This document shows positions 10,784 through 23,984 of a stretch of DNA of 64,000 bases, piece after piece. The DNA lies in the NCBI GenBank assembly GCA_030789695.1, contig CM061138.1, positions 178,022,051 through 178,086,050 on the forward strand, in the 5' to 3' direction. The notes beneath the pieces were generated by a model. That model saw only the letters and a list, made by a program, of their open reading frames with translations. It was not told the DNA's origin and did not search any database. Made by a program: the position numbers and the translations under genes. This DNA comes from Scilla litardierei. Lineage: Eukaryota > Streptophyta > Magnoliopsida > Asparagales > Asparagaceae. Position 1 is the first letter of the stretch, and the number at the start of each line of letters is the position of its first letter.

Positions 10784-12420
10784 ATGGCCTACACCTATCC
10801 GATGAATAATTCAACATCTTCATCACAATTTCCAGAAGGACACACTGCCACAAGGCCTCCACTATTCAACGGTTCCAACTATTCTTATTGGAAGACAAGG
10901 ATGACGATCTATCTTCAAAGCATCAATTACGAACTTTGGAACATGTTGGAAATTCAATACGCGAAGCCTACAATTCCTTATGCCCAATGGACTGCTATTG
11001 ACAAATCTGCTGCAACTCACAACTCAAAAGCGATGAATGCACTATTCTGCTCCATGGACAAGAATGAGTTCAATCTTGTATCCCAGGCCAAATGAGCATA
11101 TGACATCTGGCATACACTCGAGGTAACATACGAAGGAACTAGTAAGGTTAAGGAAACTAAAATTTCTGTTCTTGTTCACATGTTTGAACTATTTAGAATG
11201 AAGGACAACAAAACAATTGGAGAGATGGTTACTAGATTAACAGATATCACAAACTCTCTAACTGCTCTTGGTAAGACATATACTGAAAAAACAAGTCAGG
11301 AAGATCCTTCGTGCCTTAACACCAGAATGGGAGAAAAAGACCACAACAATAGAAGAAGCCAATGACTTATCAACTCTCACTGTTGAAAGCCTCGCTGGTA
11401 ATTTGATGACATACGAAGTACAACTTCAAGACCGTAAGGAACAAGCAGACTCAAAGAAGAAAACTCTTGCCTTCAACGCATCATCAGACACCGATGATTC
11501 AGATACAGACGATGATGAAGATGTTACTCTCATCACTAAGAACTTCAAAAAACTCTTAAGAAAAGGTAAGTATAAAAATTTTAAATCTAAGAATACTGAT
11601 TCCTCTCTTTGTTTCAATTGCAATAATCCAGGACATTACAAGAAGGATTGTCCACTTCTCAAATCAAAGTACAAGACTTTCAACAATAACAATGAACATT
11701 CCAAGAGAGAGAGAGAAGTTTGACAGAATGAAGAAAGCTTTCACAGCAACTTGGGATTCATCTTCTGATGAAGAAGACAACAATAATGAAGAAAATGCCA
11801 ATATGTGTTTTATGGCACAAAATGATGAAAGCGATGTAAGTTCTTTTGATAATGAAGAATTATTAGATGCTTTTAATGATCTTTACATGTGTTTCTAAAG
11901 ACTAAATGCACAACACAAGTCTTTGAAACAGAGCAATGATGCTCTTGTTCTTGAACATCAAGAACTTTCATCTAAATGCGTTTCATCTGATACTATTAAC
12001 ACTGAGAAAGACTCGTTGTCTTCTCAAATTTTGAATCTGAATGAAGAGAATGTAATTGTCAAAAATCAGAATTAAGGATTGCACGCACGTCTATCCGAAA
12101 TGGATAATAGTGTTTCATCACTTAAGATGAAATACGATGAGATGTCTGCTAATGTTAATAAATTTTACAAAGGTAAGACTAATCTTGATCTTTGCTTCAT
12201 TTTCAGTATCCAGCAAATCATAGACAAGGATTGGGCTATTCAGATAAGAATATATCCAAATCTTGTAACACAATTTCAACTAGTGGGAAAACAACATTTG
12301 TTAGACCACAAAAGAAGAATCATACATTCATTTACACGAAGAAAGCAAATCCTATTATTTCTTCTTCACAAAGAAATATTTCAAATATTAGAAATATCTC
12401 AAATGCATCTCCTAGGTAAT
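10784..12420 (+). pseudogene. gag: Gag of SIRE element B, broken
   Basis: Starts at the first ATG after the primer site and reads like SIRE Gag (RPPLFNGSNYSYWKTRM, IYLQSINYELW). There is an in-frame TGA at 11093, then a frameshift near 11300. The CCHC knuckle CFNCNNPGHYKKDC lies around 11610-11655. Further stops follow at about 11897 and 12073. The downstream part has coiled-coil-like, acidic low-complexity sequence typical of long SIRE Gag. Non-functional. Confidence 0.8.
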
Positions 12421-12605
12421 TACCTAATACATTTAGTGTATGGGTTCCTAAGGATTCATGTTTATATGATAGAGATTTATTCATTTCTAATTATATGTAA
12501 TTTATTGTTCATTCTAGCAATTATATAAGAAAGACAAATTCTACTGGGGTTTGGCTTCCTAAGATCTAACCCCAAGGACCCTAAAGCAAATGGAACCATT
12601 GTTTC

Positions 12606-12820
12606 ATGTTTATCTTTCAGGTACACAGGATAGAGAGATGGATCTTAGATAGTGGATGTTCAAAACATATGGCTGTCAATATTAACTTACTTTCAACTGT
12701 TCAATTCAAAGATGGAGGCACAGTAACCTTTGAAGACAACAACAAAGGAAACATTATTGGTATTGGAATAGTTGGAAATCCAAATCAACCTACCATTGAG
12801 AACATACTCTTGCTTGATGG
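12606..12820 (+). pseudogene. pol: Protease of SIRE element B, split by Copia C
   Basis: Contains the Copia protease motif WILDSGCSKHM and the downstream GNPNQPTIENILLLDGVEN-type segment. The frame stops at the insertion site of element C and resumes at 18971 (FKHNLLSISQLC in the expected order). The 5-bp duplication GATGG marks both sides. Confidence 0.85.
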
Positions 12821-13658
12821 TGTTGAAAATAGTTGATGAAGAAAACCGATAGAAGATAGGAACGATGTTACCAAAATGAATAAAAAGGGGCTGAGTCGCG
12901 GACTAGGTCGCTTTCTTTAAGACGTTTCGCGGCTCTGCCCAAATTTGTGCAAGCAGTGGATGCCCCGCCGTCCCCAGGATAAAACAGCCCAGATGAACCT
13001 CTGTGATCGATCAAATCTGCACTGGAAGAGATCGAGGAAGAACAACACCCAAAAACACTGCTCAGGATCAAGGAAGAACAGAAAAAAGACTTTTTAAGGG
13101 GAAGAATTTTCGCAGGCAGAGGAAGAGATGGCAGAGAAAAATTTTCGCACCACAAATGTAAACCAAACGATGTCCTTTTATAATGAAAATTTGTAACGGA
13201 AAAGATTTAAACCGATTTAATTCTAGATCTGGAATTAATGCGTTTTAATTTCAGATCTGGGATTAAAGGCGGTAATAAAATCTGGATTAAAACAAAAAAA
13301 CGTTTAGATTTGTAAACGCTTGAATTTGAAACGTTTTAAAACCGTTTGAAATTTGAAATCCGGTTTATTAAAATAATTATATATAAATAATAATTATTTT
13401 ATCCAAAAATATAATCACCGGGCGCACGTCACGTCACGGCCGGCCGGCCGGCCGGCGGCGGCGGCGGCGGGCGCGTGTTGAACCCAAGTTCAACTAAGTC
13501 CTCTCCCCTTCACAAAAGAGCCATACCCCAAGGGGCACACCCCTAAGGCACAACAAGCTCTTTATAAACTCCTCCAAGTCTTTTTGCCCAACCAATGTGG
13601 GACTAAAGAAAAAGGAGGGAAAACCAAATGAGTCAAAAAAATTCAATAGTTTCCAACA
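12821..13658 (-). repeat. 3' LTR of Copia C
   Basis: 838 bp with termini TGTTG/CAACA. It contains an alternating GGCC/CGG block near 13438-13475. Small frames in it are repeated in the other LTR and are not genes. Confidence 0.95.
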
Positions 13659-14240
13659 ATCCCCCACTAGAATTTTTTAAAAAATAAAACAAAAATATAT
13701 TTCATCGAGCAGTATATAATATAAGACTTGTGCATAAATAAAGGTGTCTATCGACTTGAACCTTTATATAGTGTTGATGATTTAGATTTAACTAGAGTAA
13801 CTCGTAGTTTTGAACTCTATCTCTAACATCATCACACACACAACCTTATCACGGTGTTGTTCATAAGCCCGTGCTTTACGGCCTTGCACGTGTATCCTAG
13901 TATATTGAATGCTCTAGATAATTTTGCCCAAAATTTCATAGGAAGCGGCCACACTTCCACATTCACATAGGTGATTCTACCAAGAGTACTCCTGTAGCTA
14001 GGTACCCCACTCCACATATAGTATAGAATTCATTAAGAGTTAATATAAACTCATCCCTTTTTTCGCTTCAGGATATCATGCTCAATATGATTCTTCTGGA
14101 ATAAGACTAATAATTATACTAGCATGATTCTCCACATATCACTTCATGATTTGTTATTACCATTTGAACCTATTTCTCAGGATCTCTGGTCTATAGGTTG
14201 GGTTTCCCTCACAAGTGACTCATCATTCTAAGGGCATGAG
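13659..14240 (-). other. 3' untranslated region and polypurine tract of Copia C
   Basis: Between the pol stop and the 3' LTR. On the minus strand the last bases before the LTR are CTAGTGGGGGAT, the polypurine tract that primes plus-strand DNA. No other frame of note. Confidence 0.8.
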
Positions 14241-17200
14241 TCACATTCCTTTCGAGGTTTTAAAAACCTTTTCTCGAGCTAATCCTTTCGTCAAAGGATC
14301 AGCTAAGTTATCATCAGTACGTACATGATCCACTCTCACAGCTCCAGAGTTCATATACTCTCTAATAGTGCTGTGCTTACGAAGTATTTGTCGCCTTTTT
14401 CCGTTATAATAACGGTTCTGAATTTTTGCAATAGCTGCAGTACTATCACAATGGATCAAGATAGCTGGTATCAGTCTATCCCATAACGGATGTTCTGATA
14501 ACAGGTTTCTAAGCCAACCTGCTTCTTCACTAGCTGAAGCTAGTGCAATCATCTCGGACTCCATGGTGGATTGAGATAAGATAGTCTGTTTCTTGGATTT
14601 CCAAGATACAGCTCCACCAGCTATGCTAAAAATATAGCCACTAGTTGCCTTGGAGTCATCTGAAAGGGTGTTCCAATCAGCATCGCTATATCCTTCAAGG
14701 ACAGCGGGAAACTTCTGATAATGTAATCCGAGATTCATGGTCCTCTTAAGGTATCTCATGACTCTTTCAATAGCATACCAATGCTCAATACTAGGTCTGC
14801 TTGTAAACCTGCATAGTAATCCTATAGCATAGGCTATATCAGGTCTAGTGCAATCAGCAGCATATCTCAGACTGTCAATAATGCTCGCATACTCAGTTTG
14901 TCTAACACCTTCGTCGGTGTTCTTGAACAATTTAACACTAGGATCATAAGGAGTACAAGCTGGTTTACGATCAAAATAATTATATTTCTTTAGAATCTTT
15001 TCAACGTAATGAGATTGATTCAAAGAAATTCCATGTTCAGACCTAGTTATTTTAATTCCAAGGATTACATTAGCTTCACCGATATCTTTCATGTCAAAAT
15101 TTGCACTTAACATGGTTTTAACTTTGTTCACAACATGAATGTTTGAACCAAATATCAGCATATCATCAACATAAAGACATATAATGGTGCAAATACCATT
15201 ATCAGATTTATAATATATGCATTTGTCACTTTCATTAACATTGAAACCATCAGAAATAACAAGGTTATCAAATTTTTCATGCCATTGCTTAGGTGCTTGT
15301 TTCAAACCATAAAGTGACTTATCTAATTTGCATACTTTATCTTCTTGACCTGGAACAACGAAACCTTCAGGTTGATCCATATAGATTTCTTCTTCTAATT
15401 CACCATTTAAAAAGGCTGTTTTAACATCCATTTGGTGTACTACTAAATTATGTATAGCAGCAATAGCTAATAGTACACGAATAGAAGTAATTCTAGATAC
15501 AGGTGAAAAAGTATCAAAGAAATCTATGTTTTCTCGTTGTCTAAATCCTTTGGCTACGAGACGAGCTTTATACTTATCAATAGTTCCATCAGGTTTTAAC
15601 TTCTTCTTAAGTATCCACTTACATCCTATAGATTTACATCCAGGAGGTAAGTCAACTAGATGCCAAGTTCTATTAGACTCTAGAGAGTCCATCTTATCAT
15701 TAATAGCCTCTTGCCATAAATTGGCATCCAAAAAGGATAAGGCCTCGGTAAGATTCCTAGGATCTTCTTCTAAGTTATAAGTGTAATAGTCAGGACCAAA
15801 GTCCTTAGCAACACGAGCCCTCTTACTCTTTCTAGAATCAATTTCTAATCCTTTATCAGACTCAGGAAGACTAATGTCTGGTATAGGACATGAACTAGAG
15901 CCCCCACTATTCTTAGATTTAAAAGGAAACTTATCTTCAAAGAAATCAGCATCATTAGATTCAATAATAACATGTTCTTTCAAATCATAAAATCTATATG
16001 CTTTGCTATTTACAGCATAACCAATGAAAACACATTCATAAGCTCTACTAGCAAGTTTTCTCCTTTTAGGATCAGGAATCCTAACATAAGATAAACATCC
16101 CCAAGTTTTAAGATAGGACAGATTTGGTTTTTTATTCTTAAAAACTTCATATGGAGAAATTTTACTTTTAGATTTAGGAATCATGTTAAACACATAGCAT
16201 GCAGTTAATAAAATTTCTCCCCACCAATGAGAAGCAGCTCCAGAGTTAAGCATAATAGCAACTACAGATTCAGCTAAAGTTCTATTTTTTTGTTCAGCTT
16301 TACCATTCATTTCAGGAGAATAAGGAGCAGTCTTCTCATGAATAATACCATGTGAATTATAAAATTCATTAAAAATTGTTGAGTCATATTCAGTTCCTCG
16401 ATCACTACGTAATCTCTTTATCTTTTTATTACACTGATTTTCAATTTCAGTAACAAAAGATTTAAACATATCAAATGCATCACTTTTATTTTTCATTAGA
16501 TATACAACAGTATAATCAGAACAATCATCAATAAAAGTTATAAAATATCTTTTTCCATTTCTAGTCAAGACACCATCAAATTCACATATGTCAGAATGAA
16601 TTAAATCAAGTGGCTCTGATTCTCTTGAAACAGATTTATGTGGTGTCTTGGTTATTTTGGCTTGACTACAGAATTCACATTTCTCAAAATCATCCAAAGA
16701 CAATTTAGGAATAAGTTCTAAGTTACTCATATTTTTAATAAGGCGTTTGTTAACATGACAGAGTCTAGCATGCCAGATATTAAAAGAACACAACATATAA
16801 GCAGAAGCTGAACCTTTATTAATATCAATGTTCAACTTAAACATACCATCAGTGGCATACCCTTTCCCAACAAAAACATTGTTTTTAGCAATGGTATACA
16901 TATCAGCACCTATAGTTTGAGTGAACCCAGCCTTGTTGAGAAGGTAGCCCGAAACCAGATTCTTCCTCATCTCTGGAGTATGCATGACCTCTTTAAGAGT
17001 TACAGTCTTTCCAGAGGTAAACTTCAAATCTACATCGCCTATACCAGCAACAATAGTGGAGTGGGAATCTCCCAACAGCACTTTCTTGTCCTTTGTTTCA
17101 GAATAGGACTTGAATTGTCCACGATCATAACAGACATGGCGCGAAGCACCAGTGTCTATCCACCACCCTTCAGTACCTCCAATTGCATTAACTTCAGAAA

Positions 17201-17525
17201 TCATTGCAATCAAATCCTCTTCGGTAAGGTTCGCCTGCGGTGCAGGACGACGCTTATTCCGACAGTTCCGAGCCAAATGGCCAGGCTTGTTACAGTTATA
17301 GCAAATAAACTGTACCGAATCATTCTTTGAAGGGGGTTTTGGTCCATTCTGAGTTCTTGGAACATTTTTGTTCTGGTTGAATCGATTTCGATTCTGATTC
17401 TGATTCTTCATGAATTTACCTTTAGGTTTCAGAATAACAGATTTCTTACTGTTAGAAACAGCATTAATTTCTTCCTTTTTGTCTTGTTTACGGGCCTCCT
17501 CCTCAATCCGAAGACAAGTTATCAA
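14241..17525 (-). CDS. pol: Copia C Gag C-terminus and Pol polyprotein
   Basis: 1,094-codon open frame in Copia order. CCHC knuckle (C75-C88, [14 protein letters not shown]). Protease WWIDTGAS (Asp124). Integrase with zinc residues H252, H257, C283, C286 and catalytic D312, D375, E411 (DD35E spacing). Reverse transcriptase with YVDD at 785-788. RNase H at the C-terminus, ending near KTSKGM. It would be cleaved by its own protease to make the enzymes for reverse transcription and insertion. No internal stop. The upstream Gag is in another frame because of a one-base change at a G run (17587-17592), so the first ATG here is internal and not the true start. Confidence 0.9.
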   Translation of the reverse strand: MITCLRIEEEARKQDKKEEINAVSNSKKSVILKPKGKFMKNQNQNRNRFNQNKNVPRTQNGPKPPSKNDSVQFICYNCNKPGHLARNCRNKRRPAPQANLTEEDLIAMISEVNAIGGTEGWWIDTGASRHVCYDRGQFKSYSETKDKKVLLGDSHSTIVAGIGDVDLKFTSGKTVTLKEVMHTPEMRKNLVSGYLLNKAGFTQTIGADMYTIAKNNVFVGKGYATDGMFKLNIDINKGSASAYMLCSFNIWHARLCHVNKRLIKNMSNLELIPKLSLDDFEKCEFCSQAKITKTPHKSVSRESEPLDLIHSDICEFDGVLTRNGKRYFITFIDDCSDYTVVYLMKNKSDAFDMFKSFVTEIENQCNKKIKRLRSDRGTEYDSTIFNEFYNSHGIIHEKTAPYSPEMNGKAEQKNRTLAESVVAIMLNSGAASHWWGEILLTACYVFNMIPKSKSKISPYEVFKNKKPNLSYLKTWGCLSYVRIPDPKRRKLASRAYECVFIGYAVNSKAYRFYDLKEHVIIESNDADFFEDKFPFKSKNSGGSSSCPIPDISLPESDKGLEIDSRKSKRARVAKDFGPDYYTYNLEEDPRNLTEALSFLDANLWQEAINDKMDSLESNRTWHLVDLPPGCKSIGCKWILKKKLKPDGTIDKYKARLVAKGFRQRENIDFFDTFSPVSRITSIRVLLAIAAIHNLVVHQMDVKTAFLNGELEEEIYMDQPEGFVVPGQEDKVCKLDKSLYGLKQAPKQWHEKFDNLVISDGFNVNESDKCIYYKSDNGICTIICLYVDDMLIFGSNIHVVNKVKTMLSANFDMKDIGEANVILGIKITRSEHGISLNQSHYVEKILKKYNYFDRKPACTPYDPSVKLFKNTDEGVRQTEYASIIDSLRYAADCTRPDIAYAIGLLCRFTSRPSIEHWYAIERVMRYLKRTMNLGLHYQKFPAVLEGYSDADWNTLSDDSKATSGYIFSIAGGAVSWKSKKQTILSQSTMESEMIALASASEEAGWLRNLLSEHPLWDRLIPAILIHCDSTAAIAKIQNRYYNGKRRQILRKHSTIREYMNSGAVRVDHVRTDDNLADPLTKGLAREKVFKTSKGM

Positions 17526-17568
17526 ACTTTCTAAGGAAAATTCCTTAGTTTTGTGCCTAAGGGTAATT

Positions 17569-18099
17569 TTAAAATCTTTCCAAGCAGGGGGGTAATTTGT
17601 CTATGAGTACAGCGACTTGAAATTGTTCATCTAGAGTTATACCTTCAGAAACAATTTCATGAGCTATCTTCTGTAGCTCGTGAGACTGAACCTCCACAGA
17701 CTTGTCGTCTGTCATCTGGAACTTCAGGTAGCGACTGACTGCGTATTTCTTTGAGCCAGCCTCCTCTGTGTCGTACTTCTTCTGCAGTGCTTCCCAGACT
17801 TCCTTTGTTGTTTTGTGAGAACTATAGTAATCATAGAGATCGTCAGAAAGACCATTAAGAATATAGTTTTTGCACAGGAAGTCATGATCATCCCAGGTTT
17901 GGAATTCTTTGAGCTGAGCATCAGAAGGATTTTCGGGTAGAAGCAGAAGAGGCTTTTCAGTTTTACAGACGTAGGCAACAGTTTTGGTGGTAAGGAAAAA
18001 CAACATTTTCTGTTGCCAACGTTTGAAATGGGATCCAGAAAAGCGGAAGGGTTTGTTTAGGTCAGAGGCAACAATCACAGTTTCGGTTTCAGAAGTCAT
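17569..18099 (-). CDS. gag: Copia C Gag N-terminus
   Basis: 176 codons from an ATG 23 bp after the 5' LTR. The sequence is a UBN2-type Copia Gag ([49 protein letters not shown]). It ends early at a run of six C (minus strand; plus-strand G run 17587-17592). Continuing in the next frame gives the expected Gag continuation directly into the pol frame, so this is a one-base insertion in a homopolymer, either a real mutation or a sequencing error. Confidence 0.85.
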   Translation of the reverse strand: MTSETETVIVASDLNKPFRFSGSHFKRWQQKMLFFLTTKTVAYVCKTEKPLLLLPENPSDAQLKEFQTWDDHDFLCKNYILNGLSDDLYDYYSSHKTTKEVWEALQKKYDTEEAGSKKYAVSRYLKFQMTDDKSVEVQSHELQKIAHEIVSEGITLDEQFQVAVLIDKLPPCLERF

Positions 18100-18121
18100 G
18101 GCAGAAGATGCGTCTTAAACT

Positions 18122-18965
18122 TGTTGAAAATAGTTGATGAAGAAAACCGATAGAAGATAGGAACGATGTTACCAAAATGAATAAAAAGGGGCTGAGTCGC
18201 GGACTAGGTCGCTTTCTTTAAGACGTTTCGCGGCTCTGCCCAAATTTGTGCAAGCAATGGATAGCCCCGCCGTCCCCAGGATAAAACAGCCCAGATGAAC
18301 CTCTGTGATCGATCAAATCTGCACTGGAAGAGATCGAGGAAGAACAGCACCCAAAAACACTGCTCGGGATCAAGGAAGAACAGAAAAAAGACTTTTTAAG
18401 GGGAAGAATTTTCGCAGGCAGAGGAAGAGATGGCAGAGAAAAATTTTCGCACCCCAAATGTAAACCAAACGATGTCCTTTTATAATGAAAATTTGTAACG
18501 GAAAAGATTTAAACCGATTTAATTCTAGATCTGGAATTAATGCGTGTTAATTTCAGATCTGGGATTAAAGGCGGTAATAAAATCTGGATTAAAACAAAAA
18601 AACGTTTAGATTTGTAAACGTTTGAATTTGAAACGTTTTAAAACCGTTTGAAATTTGAAATCCGGTTTATTAAAATAATTATATATAAATAATAATTATT
18701 TTATCCAAAAATATAATCATCGCGCGCACGTCACGTCACGGCCGGCCGGCCGGCGGGGGGCGGCGGCGGCGGCGGGCGCGTGTTGAACCCAAGTTCAACT
18801 AAGTCCTCTCCCCTTCACAAAAGAGCCATACCCCAAGGGGCACACCCCTAAGGCACAACAAGCTCTTTATAAACTCCTCCAAGTCTTTTTACCCAACCAA
18901 TGTGGGACTAAAGAAAAAGGAGGGAAACCCAAATGAGCCAAAAAAAATTCAATAGTTTCCAACAG
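18122..18965 (-). repeat. 5' LTR of Copia C
   Basis: 844 bp, same termini as the other copy. On the minus strand the sequence just inside it is AGTTTAAGACGCATC, which is not the usual tRNA-Met site. Confidence 0.95.
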
Positions 18966-18970
18966 ATGGT

Positions 18971-19732
18971 TTCAAGCACAACTTACTATCTATAAGTCAA
19001 TTGTGTGATAAGAATTTTAAAATTATGTTTGAACAACATGATTGTATTGTTTATAATTCTGATATGTCTTCCATTTTATTTCATGGCAAGCGTAGGAATA
19101 ATATTTGTATCCTATGCATGTCTATTGCCACTCACAATCACTGTTTGATGGCTTCATCAGACACACACTTTTATGGCATAAACGATTTGGACACACTAAT
19201 TTCAAAAATCTTGCACGCATTTCAAAACACAAATTAGTTAATGGAATGTCCCAAACATTTCATTCAAACACAAACACTTCTGTGATACTTGTCAACAAGG
19301 AAAAATGCATAAATCTTCTTTTAAATCAAAGGACATTGTCTCAATAAAGAGACCATTATTATTTCTTCACTCGGATTTATTTGGTCCTTCAAGAGTAGCT
19401 TCTTTGAATAATAGTAGATATGCATTTGTCATTGTTGATGACTATTCACGATACACATGGGTAATATTCTTACAACATAAGAATGATGCTTTTCAAGAAT
19501 TTTTCATATTTTGTAGAAAGATTCAGAAAATCAAATCTTCAATCATTATTACTATTCGTAGTGATCATGTGGGAGAATTTGAAAATGAATCTTTTTCCAA
19601 CTTTTGTGATAATAATGGTATAACACATAATTTCTTCTTTCCTAGAGCTGCTCCCCAAAATGGAGTAGAAGAAAGGAAAAATAGAACTCTTCAGGAATGT
19701 GCTAGAACAATGCTTTGTGATAGTAACTTACC
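18971..19732 (+). pseudogene. pol: Protease end and integrase of SIRE element B
   Basis: Resumes after Copia C. The GAG-pre-integrase zinc region (LWHKRFGHTNFKNLAR and a CDTCQQGK-type segment) is present across frameshifts near 19190 and 19300. The integrase core is then open from 19305, with HSDLFGP, IRSDHVGEFEN and NGVEERKNRT carrying the three acidic catalytic residues. It stops at NLP, where the LTR of element D begins. Non-functional fragment. Confidence 0.85.
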
Positions 19733-22087
19733 TGTCATGCTCCGCTTCCCATTATACTTGGGAGCGAGGACGCAAGCGGGTCCGCATGTGCTTAAAGCAA
19801 AGAAGAAGTACTTTTTTCTTCCTTCTTTGTCTTAAGCACAATAAGCATTGTTTTAGCAAAGCAGGTCCCTGCACGCGAATTTCTCAGAAGCAGCATAAAT
19901 ATCTATTACACTTTTATTCCATCGTTTTAAAAACAAAGTACACAAAGTAATTAAGGCCCAGCATGGCCGTACATTTTGCTGAAAGTAAACACACCTGAAA
20001 AGCAACAAGAAAAACTTAATCAAACTGAAATAAAAACAGCTCGCTCTATTCTACTGCAGGGAGGATCTCAGCGTCCTCGTAACTCTGATCAGCGGGGTCC
20101 ACCTCTAAGGTAGGATCCTCAAAAGCAAGGTTCTCGTTGTACTCTGTCTCTGAACCTAACATATATTTCATAAATTCATTTAAAATATATGTCAACGGTT
20201 GCTCGGCAAGATTTTTAAAATAATAAAAGTATTAAACAAAAGAGAGCGTTAGAACAATTAAGGAAAACACATGCATAGCATGTGAATATGAGCATGCTGA
20301 AAGTTGACATATGATTTAAAGTATTTAAGTGTTAAGCATGCGAAATAAGAAAACAAAAGAGCGTTAGAACATATAAAGAAACATGTGCATGATGAATGAT
20401 TATGAGCATACTGATAGTGATGACATGAGAGAGTTATCAATAGTTAACACAAAATTTGCATTTTAAATAAAATAACTATGGTTTGCAAGTTGAGTATTTT
20501 CAGTTGCCTGTGTTAGTGACTAAGTCCATATCCAGGTAAATATAATGTTCTTGATGCACCCTATCATTGAGGGTTTACCGTGACACTTCTTGCCATCCCT
20601 AACCAGGAAAATGGCCAAGATGCTTGCCTCCATTAGTGTGGTATAGAGGTAGCCGTAAGGTGGTCAAGCTACATATATAAACCCTACTACAATGGACTAA
20701 CCCCAACCAAAGTGTATTGTTTAGTCATCGACTAATCTTCATTCCATCTGTATTTGATGGATTCACATATGCCCGAGGGCCCAACATCGCATATTATTGG
20801 AGGTGGCACAATTTAATAGTAGGGACATACAAAAAGATCTCTCACAATTACTTTTAACGGGTAATAAGGACATTTTACACGTGCAATTCACATAGTAGCA
20901 AGGATGAAATTAACAACATGAGTCACCAAAAGTTGACATGATGATTTAAGTATAATGGGATTACTATCAGAGTTTAGAATAGCATTTTTCTGGATTTTTA
21001 AAATCAGTCATGTCAATTTTCTAGGATTTTTAGAAGCAAACATCACATTTATCAGTTTTTAAAAGTATTTAAAAATAAATGTCATAAACTTGCAAACTCG
21101 ATTTCTTCCCATCTACACGTTGGATTTTTATGTTCTTGCTGTCCAAATTTTCCTCTTGACGAGTACTTTCAGATTACATACAGTGCAATATGTCGTTTAT
21201 GTGAAAATTGTTAGAAACAATTTATTTTGACGTTTAGAAATAAATACGGATAGCTTTAAAATTTTATAGAAAATATGGTACTTTCCTGATTGGAGCGATC
21301 TTAGTGTACATGTGATCGTATGAAAGGCACGAATATCTCTGCGTCATTAGATTTGTGATATTAAGTCAAATGTTTATAACTAATATATATGAATAGTGTT
21401 TAATAATGTGTATTTTAAATAATCAGATGTGTATATAGGAAAAACACTTACCTTTCGTGTTTCTTGCAGGTGGGCAGGGAGTGATTCTTGCAGGTGGGCA
21501 GGGAGAGTTGACGGAGAGGGGAGAGAGATGGAACGAGAGAGAGGGATAGAGTCGGGGTGCTCCTCTGTAAACGAGGGGAAGAGGAGGGTTGCGAGTGGTT
21601 GCCGTGGAGATGGGTTACGAGTGTTTGAGGGAGAAGGGAGATAACGGGAGAGTGGGTTTTCCTTTGCTGTGAGTTGGGTTGGGATTTTATAATGTTTAAG
21701 ATACATGAATCTATTAATAATAGTAATTATTAGGTTAGGTGGGATTTTGACTAACTTAGCAAAAAGAAAACGTGAACCCATGTTTTAGTGCATGCTACTG
21801 ACGGTCGGTTAGGTATGGGTAACTAAGTTAGGTTAAGTTAAAATGTAAATAGTAAAAATTTAATTAGTAAAATAAAAAATGAAATTACGATTTTGCCCCC
21901 GAACTAAACGTGTTCGAAAAATTACGAAAACAGTACCACGGGTTCGTATCGTCACTAGGATCATGAATACGAAGTTCGATTTAAGGTTTGAGTGACGAAA
22001 AATAGAAAAAAAATCATTATTCATTTGAACTTGTTTGATGCCATCGCGATTACGGAAATTTGCGTACGTTAAAACTAGACCGTTACA
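19733..22087 (-). repeat. 3' LTR of element D
   Basis: Minus strand starts TGTAACGGTCTAG and ends GCGGAGCATGACA; the F LTR ends GCGGGGCGTGACA. It is 2,355 bp. A purine tract (AAGGAGGGTAGAA, 22088-22100) lies immediately inside it. No host gene seen. Confidence 0.85.
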
Positions 22088-22100
22088 TTCTACCCTCCTT
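22088..22100 (-). promoter_or_regulatory. Polypurine tract of element D
   Basis: AAGGAGGGTAGAA on the minus strand directly before the LTR, matching AAGGAGGGTAGGG in element F. Confidence 0.8.
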
Positions 22101-22299
22101 ATAAGAATTCCGTCCTCGAAATTTAGACAATAGATTATTGACTAAGCGGTTAAAGGAAAGGCTTGATTGATGAAAACAATCTAGCAAAATAAGTTGTAAA
22201 TAGCATAAAATATAATGTGATATCATAGCATCAAGAAAACAAGAGATGATGTTTAAGAATACTTACTATTAACATCAACATAACTTCCATAACTAGTCC

Positions 22300-23984
22300 C
22301 GAGATTAGTAAGATCATCCGACTCGGTAAATAGGTACGGGTAGCATTCCTACATATCGTCTTCCCGCTCCCATGTAGATTCTACAGGTGAGTCGCGACGC
22401 CACATCACTCTGACGAGGTTGATAACTCTATTTTTGAGGATCTTCTGTCGTCGGTTTAAGATCTTGACTGGTTGCTGTTCATATGATAGATCCGGGCGAA
22501 TAGCAATCTTAGAGTAATCCACCATATGACTGGGATCACTCACGTAGCGTCGTAACTATGAGACATGAAAGGCTTCATGTACTCCCTCCAATGAAGGTGA
22601 AAGTGCTAGACGATAAGCTACCTATCCAACTCGCTCTAGCACGTCAAAAGGTCCAATGAATCTCGGACTGAGCTTGCCTCGCCTTCTAAAATGAATTACT
22701 CCTCTGTTTGGGGATATCTTCAGGAACACAGGATCTCCTGGTTGAAACTCCAAGAGACGACGCTTGGCATCAGCCCAATGCTTGTACCTGTCTTGTGTAA
22801 TGTGTAGCTTGTTTCTGATATTACGCACTACATCCACTGCTTCAACAATCATTTCAGGTCCCAATAATTCTCGATCACCAATGTCATCCTAACTCAGCGA
22901 AGATCGATATTTCCTTCCATAAAGTGCAGCAAATGGCACCATGCCAATACTGGCTTGGTAGCTATTGTTTTTGGGAAACTCTACCAGGTGTAGATGATAT
23001 TCCCACGAGCGTTTGAAATCCAGCATACAAGCTCGTAACATGTCCTCTAATATTTGGATGGTACGCTCTGATTGGCCATCCATCTGCGGGTGATACACAG
23101 TGCTGAAACTAAGACTGGTACCCAAATTGGATTGCAGACTCTTCCAAAATTGAGATATGAATCTAGTGTCCTGGTCAGAGACAATGCTCACTGGACTTCC
23201 ATGCGATCGAACAATCTCATGCACGATTATCGATTACATCACAACATATATTAGAAAGAAGTTTTAAAGGTATAGAATAAATCATTGCCTCCATATACTT
23301 CTTTGCAAGTATTTTCGTAGATTGTCTTACTTTAAAGGGTATGAAATGCACAGACTTAGTTAATCGGTCAACGATAACCCAACTCGCGTCATTTTGCTTG
23401 GTGCTTCGAGGTAGTCTAGTCACAAAGTCCATGGTGATGTGCTGCCACTTCCACTCTGGAATCAGCAGGGGTTGAAGCAATCCAGCAGTGCGATGATGTT
23501 CAGCTTTCACCTGTTGACACACAAGACACTTCGCAACACTGCGAGCTACGCTTCTCTTCATTCCATGCCACCAAAAATTCAGGCGAAGATCCTTGTACAT
23601 CTTGGTGCCACCAGGATGAATAGGGTACGTAGAGTTGTGTGCTTCATTCAGTAGTTCATCTCTGATATCATCGAAAGGCACACAAATCCTACTACCATAT
23701 CTCAGGGAACCATCCTTATGAATGAGAAAATCCGTCCGAAGTCCAGCTCTGACTTGCTCTCTGATCTTCTGTAACTTCGCATCTCCAGACTGAGCAGCTT
23801 TGATCCGATCCACAATCGTCGATTGAATCTGCATATTCATCAACGATGATGTGATTCTAGGTAAAACAACTTCCATACACATCTCTTGCAGATCTTACTG
23901 TAGCCTCCACTGAACTGTAAGAGTCATGACTGCTGGCAGTCTACTCAGAGCATCAGGTACGGCATTAACCTTCCCTGCATGATA
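22300..23984 (-). pseudogene. pol: Integrase and chromodomain of element D, with stops
   Basis: Readable order on the minus strand: linker, zinc domain (CLVCQQVK), integrase core (MDFVTRLP, IVSDQDTRF, DGQSERTIQILED), then the C-terminal chromodomain (YEQQPVKILNRRQ ... STWEREDDM) that marks Tekay chromoviruses. Broken by TAG codons at 22349, 22556, 22622 and 22889, and by an insertion of about 66 bp near 23220-23285 between the integrase segments KYMEA and EIVRSHG. Non-functional. Confidence 0.85.

Larger units (their letters stand above)
12821..18965 (-). mobile_element. Complete Copia element C
   Basis: Two LTRs (12821-13658 and 18122-18965) face an internal region with gag and pol on the minus strand. 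The element is flanked by GATGG at 12816-12820 and 18966-18970. It is 6,145 bp. The LTRs differ by roughly fifteen substitutions or small indels as I read them, so insertion is fairly recent. Coding is intact except for one frameshift near the end of gag. The lineage within Copia is not certain. Confidence 0.95.
9610..19732 (+). mobile_element. SIRE-type Copia element B, 5' part
   Basis: 5' LTR, tRNA-Met primer site, gag, protease and integrase are readable in order. It is interrupted by Copia C (12821-18965) and cut at 19732 by the LTR of Tekay element D. It was inserted in element A; the 5 bp before it are ATTTT. RT, RNase H, the SIRE-specific 3' region and the 3' LTR are missing from this window. 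Multiple stops and frameshifts make it inactive. Confidence 0.85.
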
